Positions 52,493 through 60,103 of a stretch of DNA of 64,000 bases are shown one piece after another; position 1 is the stretch's first letter; every line of letters starts with the position of its first letter. The translations under genes were made by a program, and so were the position numbers. Origin of the DNA: WHSW01 sp963821345 (GTDB lineage: Bacteria; Actinomycetota; Thermoleophilia; Solirubrobacterales; 70-9); contig CAWGDM010000003.1 of NCBI GenBank assembly GCA_963821345.1, positions 310,001 through 374,000 of the forward strand, written 5' to 3'. The notes below the pieces were generated by a model. The model searched no databases and had not been told where the DNA came from. It saw nothing but the letters and a program-made list of their open reading frames with translations.

Positions 52493-53368
52493 GTGTCCGA
52501 CCCGCCCCACGTCGACGGCGTCCGCCACCGCTACATCGGCGCGAACGGGATCGTCTTCCACATCGCCGAGGCCGGCCCGGCCGACGGCGACCCGGTCCTG
52601 CTGCTGCACGGCTGGCCGCAGCACTGGTACGAGTGGCGCCACCTGATCCCTGCGCTGGCCGCCGATCATCGCGTCCTCGCGCTCGACCTACGCGGCTTCG
52701 GCTGGAGCGACGCGCCGCCGCGCGGCTACGAGAAGGAGCAGCTCGCCGACGACGTGCTCGCCGTTCTCGACGCCCTCGGGCTCGAGCGCGTCAAGCTCGT
52801 GGGCCACGACTGGGGCGGCTGGATCGGCTTCCTCCTCTGCCTGCGCGCCCCGGAGCGCTTCTCGTGCTACCTCGCCCTCAACATCGTCCACCCCTGGCAG
52901 ACGGTCGGCGGCGGCTGGCGTCAGCTACCCCGCTTCTGGTACCAGCAGCTGATCATTTTCCCGCTGCTCGGCTATCTGCTGCACCGCGGCCGCGCCTTCG
53001 TCCGCGGCGCTCTGCGCGCCGGGACCACCGACCAGGACGCCTGGGATCGCCCCACACTCGACGCGTTCGCCGACAACCTCGCCCAGCCGGCCCGTGCCCG
53101 CGCCTGCGTCCAGGTCTACCGCACCTTCGCCCTGCGCGAACTGCTGCCGGTGATCCGCGGCCGCTACCTCGGCCGGCGGCTCACCGTCCCGACCCACGTC
53201 GTCTTCGGCACCGACGACCCAGCGATCGGGGTCGACCTGCTCGCCGGCTACGAGCCGCACGCCGACTCGATGACCGTCGAGCTCGTCCGCGAGGCCAGCC
53301 ACTTCATCGCCGACGAGCGCCCCGACCTGATCGCCGCCCGCGCCCGCGAGCTGTTCGCCGAGCGGTAA
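52493..53368 (+). CDS. Alpha/beta hydrolase, epoxide hydrolase / haloalkane dehalogenase type
   Basis: A 291-residue enzyme. The oxyanion motif LLLHGWPQHWYEWR (HGxP), nucleophile elbow VGHDWGGWIG (Asp nucleophile), late acid in VVFGTDDPAI and catalytic His in REASHFIADERP place it with epoxide hydrolases and dehalogenases rather than serine esterases. The substrate is unknown. GTG start. Confidence 0.85.
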   Translation: MSDPPHVDGVRHRYIGANGIVFHIAEAGPADGDPVLLLHGWPQHWYEWRHLIPALAADHRVLALDLRGFGWSDAPPRGYEKEQLADDVLAVLDALGLERVKLVGHDWGGWIGFLLCLRAPERFSCYLALNIVHPWQTVGGGWRQLPRFWYQQLIIFPLLGYLLHRGRAFVRGALRAGTTDQDAWDRPTLDAFADNLAQPARARACVQVYRTFALRELLPVIRGRYLGRRLTVPTHVVFGTDDPAIGVDLLAGYEPHADSMTVELVREASHFIADERPDLIAARARELFAER

Positions 53369-53503
53369 CTGGCGCACCGCCTTCGCACCGGCATCCCCGG
53401 CTTCAAGGAGCCGCGCTGGTACTTCACCACGGACCCGGCCGAGAACCGCCGCTCGGCGAAGCGCCTCGGTGAGCTCGAGCCGAGCCTGGCGCTGCCCGGC
53501 TAG
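53369..53503 (+). pseudogene. Fragment resembling the C-terminal end of an MBL-fold hydrolase
   Basis: Directly after the hydrolase stop, in the same frame, 44 codons without a start read GIPGFKEPRWYFTTDPAENR then RSAKRLGELEPSLALPG before TAG. The last part matches the usual pre-GHG segment near the end of metallo-beta-lactamase-fold proteins. Probably a gene remnant; it could also be chance coding-like sequence. Confidence 0.35.
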
Positions 53504-54015
53504 GCGCCGGCCGGCTCTGCCGCCGCGTCGGCCGCGACCTCTTCGGCGACCCGCGCCACCTCGCAGGCGGCGCCGATCGTCTCCAGCATCGCCCGCACCT
53601 CGCACGGGTTGTCGCCGAGCGCGGGGAGGAAGTCCTCGGCGACCCCGCGCGCGTACACCGGCCACATCCGGTCCAGCATCTCGGCGCCGGCGCCGGTGAG
53701 CGTGACGTAGAAGCTGCGCCGGTCGGTCGGGCACGAGGTGCGCTCGACCAACCCGCGCCTCTCGATCCGGTCGATCAGCCTGCTGAGGCCGCTGTTGGAG
53801 AGCAGCACCCGCTCGGCCAGCTCGACCTGGCGCAGGCTCTGCTCGGGGGCGTCGCGAAGCGACGCGAGCACGTCGTACCAGCTCAGCGGCGGCAGACCGG
53901 CCTCGTCGAGGTCGTTGCTGATCCGTCGCAGCATCGACGAGTGGGCGCGCAGGAACGCGTACCAGGCGGCGAGCTGGTCCGCTGAAATCTGCGCTTTTGC
54001 GGGGGATTCGGCCAT
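53500..54015 (-). CDS. MarR-family transcriptional regulator
   Basis: A 171-residue winged-helix dimer. The recognition region is RQVELAERVLLSNSGLSRLI and the wing RRGLVERTSCPTDRRSFYVT. The message appears leaderless: TAAACT (54030-54025) ends 9 nt before the ATG, with TTGCCT 17 bp further upstream. It is divergent from yceI, and the shared 94-bp region holds an inverted repeat, so it likely represses itself and yceI. Confidence 0.88.
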   Translation of the reverse strand: MAESPAKAQISADQLAAWYAFLRAHSSMLRRISNDLDEAGLPPLSWYDVLASLRDAPEQSLRQVELAERVLLSNSGLSRLIDRIERRGLVERTSCPTDRRSFYVTLTGAGAEMLDRMWPVYARGVAEDFLPALGDNPCEVRAMLETIGAACEVARVAEEVAADAAAEPAGA

Positions 54016-54041
54016 CGCACGGACAGTTTAGCCGGTGATCG

Positions 54042-54083
54042 TTGACAAGGCAACTATTTCCTGTAAGATTGTTGCTACAACAA
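54042..54083 (+). promoter_or_regulatory. yceI promoter and candidate MarR operator
   Basis: TTGACA (54042-54047), 16-bp spacer, TAAGAT (54064-54069). TTGTTG-CTA-CAACAA (54069-54083) is a perfect dyad overlapping the end of the -10 box and the start site, well placed for repression. A second half-site-like GTTGCAATAAC follows at 54087. Confidence 0.6.
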
Positions 54084-54109
54084 CAGTTGCAATAACAAAG
54101 GAGCTTTCG

Positions 54110-54659
54110 ATGACCACCGCAACATCCACGATCGTCCCGCAGGGCACCTGGACCGTCGACGACGCACACTCGAGCGCCAGCTTCGAGGTCGAGCACGGCG
54201 GCCTATCCGTCTTTCGCGGCGGGTTCACGCCGATCGACGCGACCCTGGTCGCCGACGACGAGGGCGCCGTACTCGAGGGCACGGTTCGCGTCGACGGCAT
54301 CTCGGTCGATGACGAGAACATCCGGCCGCACCTGCTGTCGCCGGACTTCTTCGACGTCTCGCGCAACCCCGAGGTCCGCTTCCGCTCGACCGCGATCAGC
54401 GGCGACTCCGAGCGGCTGACCGTCGCCGGCGAGCTCTCGATGCGCCGGGGTCACCCTGCCGGTCGAGGCCAGCGGTCGCGTGCGCGGCCCGGTCGAGTTC
54501 GCGCCGGGGTTGGAAAAGCTCTCGCTGTCGCTCGAGACGACCGTCGACCGCACCGCCTTCGGCATGGTCTGGCAGATGGAGCTGCCCGGCGGCGAGCAGG
54601 CACTCGCCAACGACGTGCGCCTCGTCGTCGAGCTCGAGCTGCTGCGGACCGAGGGCTGA
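54110..54659 (+). CDS. YceI-family lipocalin-like protein (frameshifted)
   Basis: A YceI-like beta-barrel (isoprenoid-binding in relatives): GTWTVDDAHSSASFEVEHGG, ENIRPHLLSPDFFDVSRNPE, VRFRSTAISGD, then FAPGLEKLSLSLETTVDRTA after the shift. One extra C near 54448 (ATGCGCCGGGG) must be removed to restore SMRGVTLPVEASGRV. Start ATG 54110 behind AAAGGAG. The product has no signal peptide. It is divergent from marR and followed by an FMN reductase, a set suggestive of oxidative or quinone stress. Confidence 0.82.
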
Positions 54660-54664
54660 TCGCG

Positions 54665-55228
54665 ATGCGGATCCTCGCGATCCCCGGCAGCGTCCGCCGC
54701 GACTCGCACAACGCGCGCCTGCTCCGCCACGTCGCGGAGCGGGCGCCGGCCGGCGTCGAGCTCGAGATCTGGGACGGGCTGAAGTCGATCCCTCCGTACG
54801 ACGAGGACGACGACACCCAGACTCCGCCGGCACCGGTCGCCGAGCTGCGGCAGCTGATCGCCGACGCCGACGGCCTGCTGTTCGCCACCCCCGAGTACAA
54901 CTCGTCGATCCCCGGGGTGCTCAAGAACGCGGTCGACTGGGCCTCGCGCCCGCGCGCCACGACCCCGTTGCAGGGCAAGCCCGCGGCGGTGATCGGCGCC
55001 ACCACGGGCAGCTTCGGCGCCGTCTGGGCACAGACCGAGCTGCGCAAGGTGCTGGGCTCCGCCGGCGCCCGGGTGATCGACCTCGACCTACCGCTCTCCA
55101 GGGCGCACGAGGCCTTCGACGCCGATGGTGCGCTGCTCTCCGGCGACCACGACGCGCGCGTCGACGAGGTGCTCGAGGCGCTCGCCGCCGAGGTCGCGAC
55201 CGACCGCGAGCTGGCGCTGGTCGCCTAG
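54665..55228 (+). CDS. NADPH-dependent FMN reductase / quinone reductase
   Basis: A 187-residue flavodoxin-fold enzyme. The FMN phosphate loop is LAIPGSVRRDSHNARLLRH; ATPEYNSSIPGVLKNAVDWA and GATTGSFGAVWAQTELRKVL are the family signatures of azo/quinone reductases. It starts 5 nt after yceI and is likely in the same MarR-controlled operon. It is tail to tail with the next gene, with a 4-bp overlap. Confidence 0.9.
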   Translation: MRILAIPGSVRRDSHNARLLRHVAERAPAGVELEIWDGLKSIPPYDEDDDTQTPPAPVAELRQLIADADGLLFATPEYNSSIPGVLKNAVDWASRPRATTPLQGKPAAVIGATTGSFGAVWAQTELRKVLGSAGARVIDLDLPLSRAHEAFDADGALLSGDHDARVDEVLEALAAEVATDRELALVA

Positions 55229-55917
55229 CCCGAGCGCAGCGCCGCGCGCGCAACCGCGAGCGCCGGCCGGCTGCGCTCGTCGAGCTGGCGCCCGACCCGC
55301 CACCGCGCGCCCGAGAACCCGAGGTTGGCGACCTTGGCGAAGCCGAGCTCGTCCTCGCGCAGGGCGAGCAGCAGGTGGGCGACCCGGTCGCCGGCGGGAA
55401 GGCCGGCGACGTCGGCGACCCGCACGCACCAGCAGTCGACCCGGCGCCCGCGCGAGCGCAGCAGCAGTGCGCCCTGCTCGCCGACCAGCCAGACGCCGAG
55501 CGCCCCGCGTTGCATCGCCAGCCCGGTGGCGGCGAGCAGCTCACGCTCGCGATGCCCGACCAGGTCGCCGAGCAGGCCGAGCGCGACCCGCTCGGCGCCG
55601 CGGTCCGCATCCGGGCTCGCCGCCGCGCTGCGCCCGCCGCCGATCGGGACCGCTTGGCGTGCCCCGCGGCGCGCCTGCAGCCAGGGGATCGCCCAGGCGT
55701 GTCCCCAGCAGATCAGGGCCGCCGGGAAGGTGAGCGGCTCGATCGCGATCAGCAACGCGCCCGGGGCGACGAAGGCGAACACGATCCACGCGGTCCACAG
55801 CGTCCAGCGGCGCTCGTCGCGGCGCAGGGTTCGCTCGCTGACGTCTTCGCGCCAGGACAGGCGCGATGCTTCCTCGAGCCCGCCGGCCCGCCGGCCGGCG
55901 GCCGTTGCGGCCTCCAT
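55225..55917 (-). CDS. Membrane protein of unknown function
   Basis: A 230-residue protein, not recognised. A basic N-terminus, two adjacent membrane helices (residues about 43-62 and 64-80; WTAWIVFAFVAPGALLIAIE), then a soluble alpha/beta region of 130 residues (LGLLGDLVGHRERELLAATG; WCVRVADVAGLPAGDRVAHL). No catalytic motif seen. Confidence 0.55.
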   Translation of the reverse strand: MEAATAAGRRAGGLEEASRLSWREDVSERTLRRDERRWTLWTAWIVFAFVAPGALLIAIEPLTFPAALICWGHAWAIPWLQARRGARQAVPIGGGRSAAASPDADRGAERVALGLLGDLVGHRERELLAATGLAMQRGALGVWLVGEQGALLLRSRGRRVDCWCVRVADVAGLPAGDRVAHLLLALREDELGFAKVANLGFSGARWRVGRQLDERSRPALAVARAALRSG

Positions 55918-55929
55918 CGAGCCGGTCGC

Positions 55930-56154
55930 CTAGCCGCCCGCGATCGGGCGCCGCAGGACAACCAGCTCGGCGTCGAGCGGCAGCTCGCGGACGATCTCGG
56001 CGGTGCCGTCGTCGTAGCTGACCGAGGCGACCATGCCGAGCTCGAGCTGCTCGCGGAAGGCGCGTCCGGCCGCGTCCGAGGCGGTCGCGTCGCCGTCCTC
56101 CCACCGCGCCAGCGTCGTGTGGCCGCTGCGGTCGAGCCTGATCAGGCGTCCCAT
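55930..56154 (-). CDS. Small conserved-looking hypothetical protein (74 aa)
   Basis: A 74-residue soluble protein from ATG 56154, preceded by GGAGG. It begins MGRLIRLDRSGHTTLARWED and has an acidic middle and a VVLRRPIAGG end; the pattern is beta-rich. No function known. It is divergent from leuS. Confidence 0.5.
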   Translation of the reverse strand: MGRLIRLDRSGHTTLARWEDGDATASDAAGRAFREQLELGMVASVSYDDGTAEIVRELPLDAELVVLRRPIAGG

Positions 56155-56205
56155 CGCAAACCTCCCTCGTCGTGGTCGCCCGAGTCTAAGCGACCGGTGC
56201 GCTCG

Positions 56206-56211
56206 TAATAT
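56206..56211 (+). promoter_or_regulatory. -10-like box TAATAT before leuS
   Basis: TAATAT ends 7 nt before the GTG of leuS, one of the clearest leaderless-type cases here. Confidence 0.45.
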
Positions 56212-56218
56212 CGGGGCC

Positions 56219-58696
56219 GTGGAAGCCTCCGCGGAGCGATACGAGCCGCACGCGATCGAGCGTCGCTGGCAGCAGGTCTGGGCCGACGAGCGCACCTGGG
56301 AGGTGCCGAACCCGGGTCAGCCCGGCTTCGATCCGTCGAAGCCGAAGTCCTACGTGCTCGAGATGCTGCCCTACCCGTCGGGGGAGCCGCACGTCGGCCA
56401 CCTGAAGAACTACTCGATCGGCGACGCGCTCGCGCACTTCCGGCGACGCAACGGCTTTCAGGTCATCCATCCGATGGGCTACGACGCCTTCGGCCTGCCG
56501 GCCGAGAACAACGCGATCAAGACCGGCATTCACCCGCGCAAGGCGACCGAGGACTCGATCGCGGCCTACCGCGAGCAGTTTCGCGCCTGGGGCGTGTCGA
56601 TCGATTGGTCGCGCGAGATCTCCAGCCACGACCCGGCGTACTACCGCTGGACCCAGTGGATCTTCCTGCGCCTGTTCGAGCGCGGGCTCGCGTATCGGCG
56701 CGAGGCGGCGGTCAACTGGTGTCCGAAGGACGCCACCGTGCTCGCCAACGAACAGGTCATCGACGGCCGCTGCGAGCGCTGCGGGACGGTGGTCGAGCGC
56801 CGCGAGCTCGAGCAGTGGTTCTTCAAGATCACCGACTACGCCGACCGGCTGATCGAGGGCCTGGCCGAGATCGACTGGCCGCCACACGTGGTCACGATGC
56901 AGGAGAACTGGATCGGCCGCTCGGAGGGCGCCCGAGTCGAGTTTCGCTGCGAGGAGCTCGACCTCGCCTACGAGGTGTTCACGACCCGGCCCGACACCCT
57001 GTTCGGCGCAACGTTCTTCGTGATCGCGCCCGAGCACCCCGACGTGCTCAAGCTCAACGACTCACCGGAGGTGCGCGAGTACGTCGAGCGCGCGACCGCC
57101 GCCGGCCACGACGACCTCGAGCGCGAGGACGCCCACCGCGAGAAGACCGGGGTGGCGCTGGGGCGCACGGTCACCAACCCGGTCAACGGCGAGCAGATCC
57201 CGGTCTTCGTCTCCGACTACGTGGTCATGGGCTACGGCACCGGAGCGCTGATGGCGGTCCCGGCGCACGACGAGCGCGACCACGCGTTCGCGACCAAGTT
57301 CGGGCTCGAGATCCGCGAGGTGGTCGCCGGCGGCGAGGACGTCCAGGCCGAGCCCTACGTCGGCGACGGCCCGCTGGTCAACAGCGGCCGCTTCGATGGG
57401 CTCAACAACCGCGAGGCATACGAGCAAATCGTCGCCTGGCTGAGCGAGGAGGGCAAGGGCGAGCCGGCGGTCAACTACCGGCTGCGCGATTGGCTGCTCT
57501 CGCGCCAGCGCTACTGGGGCTGCCCGATCCCGATCGTCTACTGCGACAACTGCGGCATGGTCGAGGTCCCCGACGACCAGCTGCCGGTCGAGCTGCCCGA
57601 GGTCGAGGACTACGCGCCCAAGGGCCAGAGCCCGCTGGCGGCGGTCACCGACTGGGTCACCACCGAGTGCCCGAAGTGCGGCGGGCCGGGGCGGCGCGAG
57701 ACCGACACCATGGACACCTTCGTCGACTCGTCGTGGTACTTCCTGCGCTACCTCGACGCGCACAACGACGAGCTGCCCTTCGGCCGCGAGGTCGCCGACT
57801 TCTGGATGCCCGTCGACAACTACATCGGTGGGGTCGAGCACGCGATCCTGCACCTGATGTACGCGCGCTTCTTCACCAAGGCGCTCGCGGATATGGGGAT
57901 GCTCGGGGTCCAGGAGCCGTTCGCAAGCCTGTTCACCCAGGGGATGATCACCAAGGACGGGGCGAAGATGTCCTCGTCGAAGGGCAACACGGTGAGCGCG
58001 GTCGAGACCGTCGAGCGCTACGGCGCCGACACCGCCCGCACCTACGTCTGCTTCCTCGGCCCGCCAGAGCGCGGCGGCGACTGGGTCCCGGAGGGGGTCG
58101 AGGGCATCCACCGCTTCCTCGTCCGGCTGTGGCGGCTCGGCAACGAGGTCGCCGAACGGACCGCGGCCGACCAGGGCGGCGACGAGCCCGGTGACGGCCC
58201 GGCCCACGAGCTGCTCGCCAAGGCGCACTGGGCGATCGACAAGGTCGGCCACGACATCGCCGCCTTCCAGCTGCACACCGCGATCTCGGCCGTGATCGAG
58301 CTCGTCAACGACGCCTACCGGCTAAAGGATGAGCTCTACGGCGAGCCGGCCGGCGAGGCGGCGCTTCGCTTTGCGACCGCGACGGCGGCCTCGCTGATCT
58401 TTCCCTTCGCCCCCCATCTGGGCTCCGAGGTCTACGACCAGCTGACCGGCGAGCGGGTCTGGGAGCAGCCCTGGCCGCGCGCCGACCCGGCGCTGCTGAC
58501 CCATGAGCAGTTCACGCTGGTGGTGCAGGTGAACGGCAAGCGCCGCGACCAGCTGGTCGCACCGGCGGGCGCATCGGAGGGCGAGTTGCTGGAGCTCGCC
58601 CGGGCGAGCGAGAACGTCGCGCGGCACATCGACGGCAAGCAGGTGGTCAAGGAGATCGTGGTCGCCGGCAAATTGGTCAATTTCGTCGTCCGCTAG
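56219..58696 (+). CDS. leuS: Leucyl-tRNA synthetase
   Basis: An 825-residue class I synthetase. HIGH-type motif in MLPYPSGEPHVGHLKNYSIG, editing domain TTRPDTLFGATF, zinc-finger-like CDNCGMVEVP and CPKCGGPGRR, and KMSKS as KMSSSKGN. The GTG start (56219) is set by the conserved N-terminus YEPHAIERRWQQVW; a longer frame upstream is antisense to the 74-aa gene. The length is in the usual range. Confidence 0.96.
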   Translation: MEASAERYEPHAIERRWQQVWADERTWEVPNPGQPGFDPSKPKSYVLEMLPYPSGEPHVGHLKNYSIGDALAHFRRRNGFQVIHPMGYDAFGLPAENNAIKTGIHPRKATEDSIAAYREQFRAWGVSIDWSREISSHDPAYYRWTQWIFLRLFERGLAYRREAAVNWCPKDATVLANEQVIDGRCERCGTVVERRELEQWFFKITDYADRLIEGLAEIDWPPHVVTMQENWIGRSEGARVEFRCEELDLAYEVFTTRPDTLFGATFFVIAPEHPDVLKLNDSPEVREYVERATAAGHDDLEREDAHREKTGVALGRTVTNPVNGEQIPVFVSDYVVMGYGTGALMAVPAHDERDHAFATKFGLEIREVVAGGEDVQAEPYVGDGPLVNSGRFDGLNNREAYEQIVAWLSEEGKGEPAVNYRLRDWLLSRQRYWGCPIPIVYCDNCGMVEVPDDQLPVELPEVEDYAPKGQSPLAAVTDWVTTECPKCGGPGRRETDTMDTFVDSSWYFLRYLDAHNDELPFGREVADFWMPVDNYIGGVEHAILHLMYARFFTKALADMGMLGVQEPFASLFTQGMITKDGAKMSSSKGNTVSAVETVERYGADTARTYVCFLGPPERGGDWVPEGVEGIHRFLVRLWRLGNEVAERTAADQGGDEPGDGPAHELLAKAHWAIDKVGHDIAAFQLHTAISAVIELVNDAYRLKDELYGEPAGEAALRFATATAASLIFPFAPHLGSEVYDQLTGERVWEQPWPRADPALLTHEQFTLVVQVNGKRRDQLVAPAGASEGELLELARASENVARHIDGKQVVKEIVVAGKLVNFVVR

Positions 58697-58757
58697 ACCG
58701 CCGCGGCCGCGCACACCCGCGGGCGCAGCCGAGGACGTGGCGCGAGTTGTTCTCTGG

Positions 58758-58763
58758 TAGAAC
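58758..58763 (+). promoter_or_regulatory. -10-like box TAGAAC before the cupin gene
   Basis: TAGAAC ends 7 nt before the GTG at 58771. The last base departs from TANNNT, so this is a weak member of the set. Confidence 0.25.
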
Positions 58764-58770
58764 CCCGCGC

Positions 58771-59175
58771 GTGCTCGTCAGGCGCCTCTCCGATGCAGCG
58801 GTGACCGAGGTCCACGGGCTGCGCCCGCACATCCTCATGGACGCGGGCGAGCTCGGCTCGCGCAACCTGTCGGTCAACTGGCTGGAGGTACCCCCGGGGG
58901 TCGCCGAGGAGTTGCGCTCCCACGAGGAGGCCGAGCAGGTCTACGTCGTCGTCAGCGGCACCGGGACGATGTCGGCAACCGGCGACACCCAGCGGCTCGC
59001 GGCCGGCGACCTGGTCTTGATCCCGCCGGCGACCGACCACGCGGTCGCCAACGACGGCGACCAGCCGCTGGCGCTGGTCTCGGTCCAGTCGCCCGCCGTC
59101 TCGGCCGAAGAGCTCTACAGCCGCCGGCTCGCGACCCAGGCGAGCGGCTACGACGACGAGGACTACGACGGCTGA
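58771..59175 (+). CDS. Single-domain cupin protein
   Basis: A 134-residue beta-barrel. Cupin motif 1 contains LRSHEEAEQVYVVVSGTGTM (His, Glu present), and motif 2 has GDLVLIPPATDHAVAN (final His). Residues fit a metal site, but activity cannot be assigned. GTG start at 58771 leaves the usual N-terminal strand intact. Confidence 0.82.
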   Translation: MLVRRLSDAAVTEVHGLRPHILMDAGELGSRNLSVNWLEVPPGVAEELRSHEEAEQVYVVVSGTGTMSATGDTQRLAAGDLVLIPPATDHAVANDGDQPLALVSVQSPAVSAEELYSRRLATQASGYDDEDYDG

Positions 59176-59203
59176 ATCACGCGGCCCGGCGATCCGGCGC
59201 CGG

Positions 59204-59455
59204 GTGATCGTCCACGGGCACGTCCAGGGAGTCTTCTTTCGCGACTCGACCCGGCGCCAGGCGGAGGCGGCCGGAGTCAGCGGCTCGGTCGGCAACCGGC
59301 CCGACGGGACCGTCGAGGCCGTGTTCGAAGGGCCGCCCGAGGGAGTCGAGGCGATGGTCGCCTTCTGCCGCCGCGGGCCGGCCCGGGCCGAGGTTGAGCG
59401 GATCGAGTTGTTCGAGGAACAGCCCGAGGGGCTCCGGGGTTTTCGGATCGCGTAG
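59204..59455 (+). CDS. acyP: Acylphosphatase
   Basis: An 83-residue enzyme that hydrolyses carboxyl-phosphate bonds. Catalytic Arg in HGHVQGVFFRDSTRRQAEA (one Gly of the usual GVGFR replaced by Phe) and the Asn in GSVGNRPDGTVEAVFEG. Length normal. GTG start. Confidence 0.88.
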   Translation: MIVHGHVQGVFFRDSTRRQAEAAGVSGSVGNRPDGTVEAVFEGPPEGVEAMVAFCRRGPARAEVERIELFEEQPEGLRGFRIA

Positions 59456-59511
59456 CGGTCTCGGCACGGTGAGCGCGCCACCCGCGCGCCGCCGCCGGGG
59501 ACGATCGCGCA

Positions 59512-60103
59512 GTGCCCGAGCTCAGCCGCGCCCAGCTTGCCGTCTACGCCGCGATCGCCGTGGCGCTGCTGTTGCTCGGCGCCCGCTGGCTGCGCTCCGA
59601 GCAGGGCCAATCGGCCGGTTTCGGAGGCGTCGCCGCCGCGGCCAACGGGGGCTCGTTCTCGCTCGATCGCGGCGGCGGATCGCTGGTCGTCCACGTAGCG
59701 GGCGAGGTGCGCCAGCGCCGGCGTCTACGGGCTGCCCGCCGGTTCGCGGGTCACCGACGCCGTCAAGCGCGCCGGCGGGCCGACCGCCGGCGCGGCGCCC
59801 GACGCGATCAACCTGGCGGCCAAGCTCGCCGACGGCCAGCAGGTGGTGATGCCGGCCCGGGCACCGGACCCCGGCGCGGCCGCCTCCGCCGCGGTCGCGG
59901 CCCCGGAGGACGGCCCGATCAGCCTCGGCACGGCGACCGCCGAGCAGCTCGACACGATCGAGGGGATCGGCCCGGTGACCGCGGGGGACATCATCGAGTA
60001 CCGCGACCAGCACGGCGGCCTCTCGTCGGTCGACGAGCTCGACCAGATCAGTGGCATCGGCCCGGCGACGATGGGGGCGCTGCGCGACCGGCTGCAGCCC
60101 TGA
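59512..60103 (+). CDS. comEA: Competence protein ComEA, DNA receptor (frameshifted)
   Basis: One membrane helix near the N-terminus (LAVYAAIAVALLLLGARW), a SLBB-like domain (VHVAGEV to YGLPAGSRVTDAVKRAGGPT) and a C-terminal double helix-hairpin-helix (TAEQLDTIEGIGPVTAGDII; ISGIGPATMGALRDRL) that binds DNA. One extra C near 59712 (GTGCGCCAGCGCC) breaks the frame. It is followed by comEC, the uptake channel gene, as usual. Confidence 0.9.

Noticed and set aside
54035..54109. A longer yceI start at 54035
   Set aside because: It lies upstream of the -10 box, and the extra residues come from the promoter/operator region; ATG 54110 has a good ribosome-binding site.
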